DNA of 5,459 bases from Saprospiraceae bacterium. Its GTDB lineage: Bacteria; Bacteroidota; Bacteroidia; Chitinophagales; Saprospiraceae. The position numbers and the translations under genes were made by a program. The stretch lies in the NCBI GenBank assembly GCA_020528935.1, contig JAJDFU010000677.1, forward strand, positions 1 to 5,459, read 5' to 3'. Below the pieces are notes generated by a model, which was not told the origin of the DNA, searched no databases, and worked only from the letters and a program-made list of their open reading frames with translations. Position 1 is the stretch's first letter. Each line of letters begins with the position of its first letter. This document shows positions 1 to 5,459 of this stretch, piece by piece.

Positions 1-75
1 GAATTTTCCGGGCTAAAGCTTGGGGTGCCGTCCCGCTGGCAGATCGGTTGCGTCTGCGTGCAGAGGCTGTTTATT

Positions 76-98
76 CTGAAACCGAAAATAGGCTTCAG
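76..98 (-). terminator. Hairpin just after the sensor kinase gene, possible terminator
   Basis: Nine bases past the kinase stop codon the minus-strand transcript can form an 8-bp stem (CTGAAGCC with GGTTTCAG, one G-U pair) around a 7-base loop, TATTTTC. Its position fits an operon-end terminator or a 3'-end protecting structure. It is followed by AATAAACAG rather than a run of U, so it is not a textbook intrinsic terminator. The rest of 1-107 shows no gene I can support. Confidence 0.35.
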
Positions 99-107
99 TA
101 AAGACGG

Positions 108-3100
108 TTACTCCTGGTTCCTGGTTGCTGTTTTCAGCGGAATAAAAAGCCGCACCTGGGTGCCGGCCTCGGGCTTGCTGTCTATATCCCAGTGGCCGTT
201 CAGGGCTTCCATCAGGTCGTCCACCAGTGAGAGGCCTATACCGGTGCCTGCGCTGACATCGTTGGAGCCGGGCCGATCGGGCCGGGTGGATCTCCGCCGC
301 AGGGTCTCGAGCTGCTCGGCGCTCATGCCGCGGCCCGTGTCCTGTACTTCCAGTATGTACCAGCCCGGCTCTACGGCCGATCGCAGGTGTATGCTGCCGT
401 TTCGGGTAAACTTGATGGCATTGGACAGCAGGTTGTGCAATACGATGCTCAGGACCTGCGGATCGGTTTGAATGATGTCGTCTTCCGGCAGCTCGTTGTG
501 CAGGGTGTTGCCCTGGTACTCGGCCATTTCGACTAGATCCTGCAGGAGGCGATCCACCAGGGCGTAGGGAGAACAACTACCGGGTGTGATCTCGAAGTTC
601 TTCTGCTGGTATTTTACCCAGTGTAGCAGGTTGAGTGTGCTGTGGTAGAGCTTGCCCACGGCATTTTGTACGTCGGTCAGGGTCTTTTGCACCTGCGCCC
701 CGTCCTTTTCTTCGCGGCCGCTTCCCAGGCGGGCGATCATGCCGATGAAACGCAGGGGGGTGAGAATATCGTGGGAGATCACGGAGATGAGGCGGTCTTT
801 CGTCTTGAGGTTCTGTCGCAATTCGCGTTCGGTGCGGCTCAGCTTTTCCAGGTTCTGGCCCAGCTGCCGGTTGGCGGTGCGCAGCTCGGCCGTTTGGACA
901 TCCACTTTTTGCTGCAGCAGGATGTTTCGGCCCCGGATGGTGCGCGTGTAGACGGCTGAAGTTGCCCAGACCAATAGCAAAAAGCCCAGCGCGTACAGGC
1001 CGATGGCCCAGGGGCTGAGATACCAGGGCGCCTCCACGGTGAAGGGCAGGCGGGAATAGACGAAGTCCGACGGCCCGAAGCCGATGCGCTTTCGCACATG
1101 CAGCAGGTACCGGCCCGGCTTGAGGTGTCCGAAATACAGCTTCCTTTGCCCCATGCTCATGGGCTGATAGTCGCGGTGTACGCCTTCGAGCCGGTACTGC
1201 ATATCCAGGTTGTAAGCATGGCCCCACCATGGGGTAGCCCAATCGACACTTAGCTCGTAGTGATCCGCGGGGATGCGGATCTCTGGGGTCAGGGCAACCG
1301 CCGCGCCGTCTACCCGCAGGCGGCTGAACAGTACGCTGTCGGTATCGAAATTGTGCGCGGTGGCATGCGGATCGAAGAGGACCAGGCCCTGCATGGAGGG
1401 CAGAGACAAACGCCCGTCGGGTAGCCAGAGGTGATTGGGTATGCAGCCGCCGTTGAATTCCGTGTTCCGGATGCCGTCCTCTTCCAGGTAGGTGTAGTAA
1501 AAAAGTCCGAGGGTGCTGTCTGCCAGGTAGGCATCCACGGCCCCGAGATGGGTCTTGAACAGCCCCCGGTTGGTGGAGATCCAGAGATAGTCGCTGGTGT
1601 CGGGTACGAAAGCGTGCACATTGGCCAGTTCGTTGCCCCGTCCGGCAGGCATGGCCGTAAACCGGCCTTTGTCATATACGAAGTAGCCGTTGCCGTAGGT
1701 GCCCGCAAAGAGCTTGCCGTCGATCCAGGCCAGGGAGCGTGTTCGGGCTCCGTCCAGCTCGGGGAAAGAGTCCACCTGCCACGTGCAGGTGTCTACCCGG
1801 TACACTTGCATGTGCGCAGCTATCCAGAGGTCGTGCCCCCCGCCCATGCAGTAGCCCCGAATGGCATTGATCCCTTCAAAACTTCCGGTCAGGATGGCTT
1901 GTACAGCCTCGCCTTGCCAGCGATACAGTCCCGTGCCGGTCATCAGCCAACGGGTCCCGTGATTTTCCAGCAAGACCATAGCCAGCGTTTTTTGCATTAA
2001 GAACTCGGGAGCCCGGCCCGGCCTGGCCGGATCGTACCGGAAGAGTCTTTTTTGGGGATCCCGGAAGTATAGTTGTCCTCGTTGATTCCGATATAGGTAA
2101 TAGGAATGAAACGGGTAGGGGAACCGCTCCCTGACGTTGCCGCTCTCCAAATCGACGATCAGGCCATTGCTGGTCAGCAGCGAGTTGGAGTCCAGCAAGG
2201 CCTGGGTGTAACTGGCAGCGGCCAGGGTGCGATCGTCGTAGGCGTGGGCGATCGTTTGAAACGGCCGCTTCCGGTACACGAACAAGCCCCGGGTGTCGGT
2301 TCCCAAAACCAGCAACTGATCTTCCGGGCGGTAAACGAGATGGCTGATCAAACAATTGGGAGGAAGCTCCCTGAGCAGGAGTTCCAGCCGGAAGCGGTCC
2401 GGACGCCCGGTAGGCAGCAGGCGATAGAGCCTTCCTCCGGCTTCCAAAAACGCCTGATCGTGGGGTGGGGGGCTGTAAAATGTGGGATCCGCCAGAGAAA
2501 AGGGGGTGCCCTCCTCGTCTTGAAGGGTCCAATGGCAGGCCTGCCAGCTTTGGGTTTCCAGATCCAGGCGAACCAGCTGATTTTGGGCATTGAGGTGAAG
2601 CAATTGCCCATTTGCGAAGGTGAATCGGTGAGGAGATTGCGTTCTTTTCGACAGGATGAGCCGCTCCTGGCGGTCCAGATCCAGGAGGGCTATCCGGGAG
2701 CTGATGGCAAAAAGGCGATTTGGGCCGGCCGGAAAGAGGGCCATGCGGGAAGGCTTCTCCCATTTTTCCATTTCCTTTTGAAGAAGGGGCTCGTCGAGAA
2801 GGACCGATAAGGAGGGTACGCTGCCCCTGAAAATCCGCGAATCGAAGACCTTATTATCCGGCCAGGGAACCCTGCGAAAGATCCCTTTTTCCAGCAGAAA
2901 AAGCGCATTGGTGTAATCGACAAAGAGAATGCTGCCGTCTGGCAAGGGGATCACCTGCTTGAACCGCTGGTTGCCGAGGTCCGGATGCTGATCTGCTCCA
3001 CACAGCCGGAAGCCTTGCCCGTCGAAGCGGGCGAGGCCCCCTTCGGTGGCCACCCACAGGAACCCGTGCTCGTCAAAGGCCAGCCCGCGGATGGAGTTTT

Positions 3101-3227
3101 GCGGCAAGCCGTCCTTGGAGGTATATTGGATGGGGTGGTAGGGTTGCTGCGCCCACAGGCCGGCCTCCAGGCCACACAGTATGGCCAGCCCGGAAAGAAG
3201 CATGCGAAGCAAATTGGGGAGCATCAT
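108..3227 (-). CDS. Periplasmic beta-propeller / Y_Y_Y sensor histidine kinase
   Basis: Membrane sensor kinase of 1039 residues. A signal peptide (about 1-26, ending WAQQ) precedes a large periplasmic region of Reg_prop-type propeller repeats. The first is clear at residues 35-72 (DGLPQNSIRG, FLWVATEGGLARFDG), and later ones include YLWISTNRGLF near 546 and DGIRNTEFNGG near 583. A Y_Y_Y domain follows at about 657-732 (YRLEGVHRDY, LKPGRYLLHVR), then one membrane helix at about 737-761 and a coiled coil at about 772-812. The H box SHDILTPL carries the phosphorylated His819; the ATPase domain has the N box (Asn932, Asn936), DTGRGM (Asp963) and GTGIGL (Gly994-Gly998). All catalytic motifs look intact. 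There is no receiver or DNA-binding domain, so this is not a one-protein hybrid system; its partner is the regulator encoded immediately upstream, whose stop overlaps this start by one base. Ligand unknown; this architecture is known in Bacteroidota for sensing glycans or other envelope signals, but that is only suggestive here. Confidence 0.93.
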   Translation of the reverse strand: MMLPNLLRMLLSGLAILCGLEAGLWAQQPYHPIQYTSKDGLPQNSIRGLAFDEHGFLWVATEGGLARFDGQGFRLCGADQHPDLGNQRFKQVIPLPDGSILFVDYTNALFLLEKGIFRRVPWPDNKVFDSRIFRGSVPSLSVLLDEPLLQKEMEKWEKPSRMALFPAGPNRLFAISSRIALLDLDRQERLILSKRTQSPHRFTFANGQLLHLNAQNQLVRLDLETQSWQACHWTLQDEEGTPFSLADPTFYSPPPHDQAFLEAGGRLYRLLPTGRPDRFRLELLLRELPPNCLISHLVYRPEDQLLVLGTDTRGLFVYRKRPFQTIAHAYDDRTLAAASYTQALLDSNSLLTSNGLIVDLESGNVRERFPYPFHSYYLYRNQRGQLYFRDPQKRLFRYDPARPGRAPEFLMQKTLAMVLLENHGTRWLMTGTGLYRWQGEAVQAILTGSFEGINAIRGYCMGGGHDLWIAAHMQVYRVDTCTWQVDSFPELDGARTRSLAWIDGKLFAGTYGNGYFVYDKGRFTAMPAGRGNELANVHAFVPDTSDYLWISTNRGLFKTHLGAVDAYLADSTLGLFYYTYLEEDGIRNTEFNGGCIPNHLWLPDGRLSLPSMQGLVLFDPHATAHNFDTDSVLFSRLRVDGAAVALTPEIRIPADHYELSVDWATPWWGHAYNLDMQYRLEGVHRDYQPMSMGQRKLYFGHLKPGRYLLHVRKRIGFGPSDFVYSRLPFTVEAPWYLSPWAIGLYALGFLLLVWATSAVYTRTIRGRNILLQQKVDVQTAELRTANRQLGQNLEKLSRTERELRQNLKTKDRLISVISHDILTPLRFIGMIARLGSGREEKDGAQVQKTLTDVQNAVGKLYHSTLNLLHWVKYQQKNFEITPGSCSPYALVDRLLQDLVEMAEYQGNTLHNELPEDDIIQTDPQVLSIVLHNLLSNAIKFTRNGSIHLRSAVEPGWYILEVQDTGRGMSAEQLETLRRRSTRPDRPGSNDVSAGTGIGLSLVDDLMEALNGHWDIDSKPEAGTQVRLFIPLKTATRNQE

Positions 3228-3229
3228 CA
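3225..3229 (-). promoter_or_regulatory. TGATG stop-start overlap coupling regulator and kinase
   Basis: The regulator's TGA stop (3229-3227) shares its A with the ATG start of the kinase (3227-3225). A second ATG follows directly, so the kinase opens Met-Met. Such overlaps usually mean translational coupling by re-initiation, which fixes the regulator-to-kinase ratio and supports a single transcript. Confidence 0.8.
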
Positions 3230-3871
3230 GCCTACGTGGTACAGATCGGCCAGGCGCTGCATATCCGCAAGGTTATTGACGCCCAGCTTTTCGAAGATAC
3301 GCACTTTGTAGGTAGCGATGGTACTCATTTTCAGGTCCAGGCGGGCGGAGATCTCCTTTACGCGCAAGCCCTGCAGCAGGTACAGCAGGACGGTCATCTC
3401 GCGGTCGGAGAGCTCGTCGAACGGATTGGCCGAAGCCGGGGGCTGCTTTTCCCGGAGCAGGAGCTTCTGCCGCAGGCTATCGCCCAGGTAGCTGCCGCGC
3501 AGCAGGAAGTGATCCAGGGCCTTGCTTACCGTTTCTTCGTCGGCTTCCTTGCTCAGGAAGCCGTGCACGCCCATGTTCAGCAGGCGCTGCGCAAAAGCCT
3601 CTTCCGAACTCATCGTGTAGACCAGCACGCGCAGCCCGGGATTGGATCTGAGGATGCCGGGGATGATCTCCAGGCTGTTGCAGTCGCCCAACTGAAGGTC
3701 GAGAATGAGGTGGGTGAAAAAGGAGTCCTTCAGGGCGCGGAGTAGCCCCTGGCAGGAGTCCGCTTCGGCAATCGAGAGGTTCTTCACGTTTTGCTCCAGC
3801 AAATACCGCAGGCCCGTTCGGATCACCGAATGGTCGTCGGCAATGAGCATGCGGCACTTCGGATCGGGCAT
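3227..3871 (-). CDS. NarL/FixJ-family response regulator (receiver + LuxR HTH)
   Basis: Cytoplasmic two-component response regulator of 214 residues, a usual length for the family. The receiver domain (about 7-120) has the acidic pair Asp12-Asp13, phospho-acceptor Asp58 (LILDLQLGD), switch Thr86 and invariant Lys108, so it should be phosphorylatable. A short linker leads to a LuxR-type helix-turn-helix (about 151-208) with LSDRE at 154-158, a KEIS segment, and the recognition-helix region STIATYKVRIFEKLGV. The start at 3871 (MPDPKCRM) is chosen because the receiver fold begins a few residues later. In-frame alternatives at 3922 (ATG) and 3952 (TTG) lie inside the mobile-element-like insert and would add 17 or 27 extra residues. 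No good Shine-Dalgarno is seen, which is common in Bacteroidota. The kinase gene follows with a one-base overlap and is the obvious phosphate donor. Target genes unknown. Confidence 0.93.
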   Translation of the reverse strand: MPDPKCRMLIADDHSVIRTGLRYLLEQNVKNLSIAEADSCQGLLRALKDSFFTHLILDLQLGDCNSLEIIPGILRSNPGLRVLVYTMSSEEAFAQRLLNMGVHGFLSKEADEETVSKALDHFLLRGSYLGDSLRQKLLLREKQPPASANPFDELSDREMTVLLYLLQGLRVKEISARLDLKMSTIATYKVRIFEKLGVNNLADMQRLADLYHVG

Positions 3872-3893
3872 AGGAGTAATAGAATACCAGACT

Positions 3894-3901
3894 TTAAATA
3901 T
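3894..3901. repeat. Left copy of 8-bp target-site duplication TTAAATAT
   Basis: Exact direct repeat of 4086-4093, directly abutting the left terminal inverted repeat. The match stops at both edges (T against G outside, C against A inside), so the duplication is exactly 8 bp. It is AT-rich within otherwise GC-rich DNA. Confidence 0.7.
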
Positions 3902-3912
3902 CGTGAGGTTGG
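3902..3912 (+). repeat. Left terminal inverted repeat (11 bp)
   Basis: CGTGAGGTTGG, perfect inverse of 4075-4085. Its inner part also belongs to a second pairing: AGGTTGGGC (3906-3914) is the exact complement of GCCCAACCT at 3947-3955, giving a possible sub-terminal 9-bp stem with a 32-base loop. Confidence 0.7.
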
Positions 3913-3963
3913 GCAAGGACATTATCGTAAAGCGATGTTTGTCAGGGCCCAACCTCCCGGTAC

Positions 3964-4018
3964 ATGGTAGTGGGTAGGGGGTATATGGACGTCAGCATGC
4001 TCTACTACCTACTACCAT
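3964..4018. repeat. Long internal inverted repeat of the MITE-like element
   Basis: ATGGTAGTGGGTAG (3964-3977) pairs with CTACCTACTACCAT (4005-4018) over 14 positions, 13 Watson-Crick plus one G-T that is a wobble in a plus-strand RNA. The 27-base loop holds two 6-bp palindromes, GACGTC (3988-3993) and GCATGC (3995-4000). The right arm overlaps a tandem heptamer CTACTAC (4002-4008, 4009-4015). Whether it acts as DNA cruciform, RNA hairpin or transposase site cannot be told from sequence. Confidence 0.65.
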
Positions 4019-4031
4019 CTACCAGGTACAA

Positions 4032-4045
4032 CGTGAGGTTCTCAC
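4032..4045 (+). repeat. Internal copy of the terminal motif with small hairpin
   Basis: CGTGAGGTT at 4032-4040 repeats the first nine bases of the left end in the same orientation. It runs into a compact 5-bp hairpin GTGAG-GTT-CTCAC (4033-4045). It may be a sub-terminal transposase-binding site or a relic of an earlier element end. Confidence 0.5.
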
Positions 4046-4074
4046 ATTCAGCCATTTAACGAACAACTCGACCT

Positions 4075-4085
4075 CCAACCTCACG
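4075..4085 (-). repeat. Right terminal inverted repeat (11 bp)
   Basis: CCAACCTCACG, exact reverse complement of 3902-3912. Pairing fails at the next inner base (4074 against 3913). Confidence 0.7.
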
Positions 4086-4093
4086 TTAAATAT
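4086..4093. repeat. Right copy of 8-bp target-site duplication TTAAATAT
   Basis: Second copy of the octamer at 3894-3901, directly after the right terminal repeat. Removing the element plus one copy would leave a 91-bp gap between the barrel gene stop and the regulator start. Confidence 0.7.
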
Positions 4094-4125
4094 AGATAGA
4101 TCCCCGGAGGTGCCTTGTAGGATTT

Positions 4126-4140
4126 CTGCTACAACAGCAG
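4126..4140 (-). terminator. Small hairpins after the DUF481-like gene, weak terminator candidate
   Basis: Downstream of the barrel gene stop the minus-strand transcript can form CTGCT-GTTGT-AGCAG (extendable by a G-U pair). Just before it AGCTC and GAGCT can pair around a 7-base loop, at about 4137-4153, but the two stems overlap and compete. The stem is followed by AAATCC with no U tract, so intrinsic termination is doubtful and read-through toward the regulator operon is possible. Confidence 0.22.
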
Positions 4141-4154
4141 CTCAGAAGAGGAGC

Positions 4155-5213
4155 TCACCACTCCCATCCGAAGGTGGTCTGAAAGACGTAGTCCGTACGC
4201 GCCGCGCCCTCCACCGGGCGATTGTCGAAATTGAGCGAGAAGCCCAGGGAGATGAAAAAGTCGAGGGGCAAGTCGTACTTGCCGTCAAAATTGTAATCCA
4301 CCCGCCAGCGACCGCCCTCCGTGAAGCTGGGGTAGGCGACCAGGGTGGTCACCAGGCTGATATCCCCCAGGTCGAAGAGGTTGAGCTGAGAACCGAAGTA
4401 GCCCTCCATGGAGTTGCGATCGGGATTTTCGTTGGAAAAGCGCTCGTTGTTGTAGCTCAGACCCAGGCCGGTCCCCCAATAGACCTTGTTGGTATGAATG
4501 AGGTATTTTCCGACCCCGAATTTGCCGAGCGTACGCAAGGCCAGCTTTTGCTCGGTATTGGACAGGTAGGTGGTGGAGGCAACCAGGTACCAGTCTTTGG
4601 GCAAAAAGAACTGGAAGGAGAATCCGCCTTCGGTGCGGTCGATGGTCTCGGCATCATCTTGCGAGGAATTCACCGAGCTGAAATAGCCGTCCGCCAGCCA
4701 GCGGTTGGCGATGTAGCCGGCATTCGCTCGTACGCTGAACTGCCGGAAATTGCGGGCTTTGGCGTAGCTGAATCCGACGGAGATGTTGGCGTACAACCGG
4801 CTCAGGGGTTTCTCATCTACAGATTTGAGGTACACGATGTCGTTCAGATCGGTGCGGACGGTATCTCCGTAGTTGACCAGCAGGTCCGCCTCCCCGGGTG
4901 CCGTGGAAGACAGGGTGCCGTTGTAGCGGCTGCCGTCGGTGAGGGTGATGAGGAAAAAGCTTTCCGTGTAGATCTCCTTTACGCCTTCCCATTCGATCTT
5001 GAAGTCGCTGTCGCTGTAATCGGTTTTCACCACCAGGACGCCGCGTTCCATGTTCTTGACCTCACCGATCATGTAGTTGTCGTTGACGAAGATGACGGAG
5101 TCGCCTTGACCGTGCAGGGAATTCGCGATCAACAAAAAGACGGCCGGGAAAATAGAAGGGAGCCATCCGGCAAGGGGGAGCTGCCGGATACCGGAAAAAA
5201 AGGGAGCACGCAT
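4155..5213 (-). CDS. DUF481-like outer-membrane beta-barrel protein
   Basis: Predicted outer-membrane protein of 352 residues resembling DUF481 proteins (YdiY-like family, function poorly known). The start at 5213 gives a proper signal peptide: charged start, hydrophobic core at about residues 20-31, likely cleavage near residue 36. The in-frame ATG at 5261 would put 16 odd residues before it and would lie upstream of the predicted transcription start. The mature N-terminal part (about 38-130) is a small beta-rich domain with GEVKNMERG, then the acidic stretch SDSDFKIEWEGVKEI and DGSRYNGTL, seen before the barrel in many Bacteroidota relatives. From about 141 to the end, alternating hydrophobic and aromatic strands suggest a beta-barrel, ending in FGWEW, a typical terminal aromatic signal for barrel assembly. 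It lies upstream of and co-oriented with the two-component operon. The barrel assignment is fairly secure; the physiological role is unknown. Confidence 0.85.
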   Translation of the reverse strand: MRAPFFSGIRQLPLAGWLPSIFPAVFLLIANSLHGQGDSVIFVNDNYMIGEVKNMERGVLVVKTDYSDSDFKIEWEGVKEIYTESFFLITLTDGSRYNGTLSSTAPGEADLLVNYGDTVRTDLNDIVYLKSVDEKPLSRLYANISVGFSYAKARNFRQFSVRANAGYIANRWLADGYFSSVNSSQDDAETIDRTEGGFSFQFFLPKDWYLVASTTYLSNTEQKLALRTLGKFGVGKYLIHTNKVYWGTGLGLSYNNERFSNENPDRNSMEGYFGSQLNLFDLGDISLVTTLVAYPSFTEGGRWRVDYNFDGKYDLPLDFFISLGFSLNFDNRPVEGAARTDYVFQTTFGWEW

Positions 5214-5244
5214 GGACGGGGATCTCTGGATGCAAAAACAGGCG

Positions 5245-5276
5245 CTAATATAGAAATACATCCACTTGGTACCAAA
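5245..5276 (-). promoter_or_regulatory. Bacteroidota-type promoter of the DUF481-like gene
   Basis: On the minus strand TTTG (5276-5273) is followed after exactly 20 bases by TATATTAG (5252-5245). It matches the Bacteroidota housekeeping -7 element TAnnTTTG at all but one defined position, with normal spacing. Transcription would begin near 5238-5240, about 25 bases before the ATG at 5213; that leaves the upstream ATG at 5261 untranscribed. A 10-bp palindrome, TTGGTACCAA (5266-5275), overlaps the -33 element and could be an operator. Confidence 0.55.
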
Positions 5277-5277
5277 A

Positions 5278-5316
5278 GCATCCGGCCGGCCACCGGCTGG
5301 CTGGATGCCGGCATCC
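5278..5316. repeat. Nested inverted repeats at the start of the reductase fragment
   Basis: GCATCCGGCCGG (5278-5289) can pair with CTGGCTGGATGC (5297-5308) over 12 positions, ten Watson-Crick and two G-U in plus-strand RNA, with a 7-base loop. Overlapping it is a perfect 14-bp palindrome GGATGCCGGCATCC (5303-5316). The hexamer GCATCC or its complement thus occurs three times in 39 bases, right at the point where reductase homology begins. Confidence 0.6.
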
Positions 5317-5459
5317 TTCGCAATGCCAAAGGCTTCATCGAGACGGGAAAGGAGCTGCTCAACTATCCCGACTTCAAAAAGATCTGGAAGCGCGCGCGCG
5401 ATCCCTTCCTGCTGGAAACCTGCCGGCCCGGCATCTTCGCTGCGGGCGATGTGCGGGCC
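5278..5459 (+). pseudogene. 5'-truncated thioredoxin-reductase-like FAD oxidoreductase fragment, runs off window end
   Basis: The plus-strand frame starting at 5280 reads IRPATGWLDAGILRNAKGFI and later RARDPFLLE and CRPGIFAAGDVRA. This matches the C-terminal FAD-binding part of thioredoxin-reductase-like proteins: a (G)xxPxTxWL segment, a GFIxTG segment, then the near-invariant PGIFAxGDVR. The insert between these blocks resembles the version fused to a cyclic-nucleotide-binding domain in some bacteria. The intact protein would need roughly 250 or more residues before this point. Here the upstream DNA is instead the promoter and start of the opposite-strand barrel gene, and there is no in-frame ATG or usable start. 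The frame is undisturbed to the window edge. It is a gene remnant made by rearrangement, or an assembly join; the identification is firm, the pseudogene status less so. Confidence 0.7.

Larger units (their letters stand above)
3902..4085. mobile_element. MITE-like element, 184 bp, with terminal inverted repeats and 8-bp target duplication
   Basis: This non-coding segment starts with CGTGAGGTTGG (3902-3912) and ends with its exact reverse complement CCAACCTCACG (4075-4085). It is flanked on both sides, with no gap, by the same 8 bases TTAAATAT (3894-3901 and 4086-4093). Terminal inverted repeats inside an exact direct repeat are the signature of a transposed element with target-site duplication. 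It has no room for a transposase and no convincing internal ORF, so it would be non-autonomous and moved in trans. Inside are a 14-bp inverted repeat and a third, partial copy of the terminal motif at 4032-4040. The element family is not recognised. It occupies most of the gap between the barrel gene and the response regulator. Confidence 0.72.

Noticed and set aside
25..471. Plus-strand frame opposite the kinase ATPase domain and 3' end
   Set aside because: The opposite strand encodes clear N, G1 and G2 boxes; the plus-strand translation looks random.
2106..2810. Open plus-strand frame of 234 codons antisense to the sensor kinase
   Set aside because: It lies entirely opposite a well-supported coding region with recognisable domains, shows no family motif, and such antisense frames are expected in GC-rich genes.
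3236..3745. Open plus-strand frame of 169 codons antisense to the response regulator
   Set aside because: It mirrors the receiver and HTH coding sequence and has no recognisable motif of its own.
3872..3950. Promoter for the response regulator just upstream of its start
   Set aside because: No TTTG and TAnnTTTG pair with suitable spacing was found; TATTTAAAG at the element edge is too poor a match to call.
3872..3952. TTG at 3952 or ATG at 3922 as the main start of the response regulator
   Set aside because: Both lie inside the inserted element and add residues before the receiver fold that the family does not need; kept only as possible alternatives.
4002..4030. CTACTAC/CTACC short tandem pattern considered as a CRISPR or VNTR array
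   Set aside because: Only two exact heptamers with no regular spacers; better explained as one arm of the element's internal inverted repeat.
3902..4085. Element considered as a riboswitch or structured leader of the regulator operon
   Set aside because: The terminal repeats with an exact target duplication are better explained by transposition, and no known riboswitch core was recognised.

Overview
The window looks like chromosomal DNA from a GC-rich member of the Bacteroidota; a Saprospiria- or Cytophagia-like lineage is my inference. Three things point there: a periplasmic beta-propeller plus Y_Y_Y histidine kinase, a DUF481-type outer-membrane protein with a Bacteroidota-style signal peptide, and a promoter resembling the Bacteroidota consensus (TTTG, 20-nt spacer, TAnnTTTG-like). 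No RNA genes, CRISPR arrays or transposase genes were seen.

Layout. Positions 1-107 lie downstream of the kinase gene and hold one good hairpin. From 108 to 3871, on the minus strand, is a two-gene two-component operon: a NarL/FixJ response regulator (3227-3871) is transcribed first, and its TGA stop shares one base with the ATG of a 1039-residue membrane sensor kinase (108-3227). From 3872 to 4154 is an intergenic region. Most of it is a 184-bp MITE-like element (3902-4085) with 11-bp perfect terminal inverted repeats, a large internal hairpin and an exact 8-bp flanking direct repeat (TTAAATAT). From 4155 to 5213, also minus strand, is a DUF481-like outer-membrane beta-barrel gene with its own promoter at about 5245-5276. 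From about 5278 to the window end, on the plus strand, is a 5'-truncated piece of a thioredoxin-reductase-like flavoprotein. It begins in mid-domain, without a start codon, directly against the DUF481 promoter.

How the genes work together. The kinase probably senses an envelope or periplasmic signal through its propeller and passes phosphate to Asp58 of the regulator, which then binds DNA through its LuxR-type helix-turn-helix. The barrel gene is co-oriented upstream and could have been an operon partner or a target; nothing in the sequence proves this. The putative MITE ends 30 bp before the regulator's preferred start codon, so the present 5' control region of the two-component operon is largely mobile-element DNA. 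That, and the abrupt junction near 5278, are the two most notable points.
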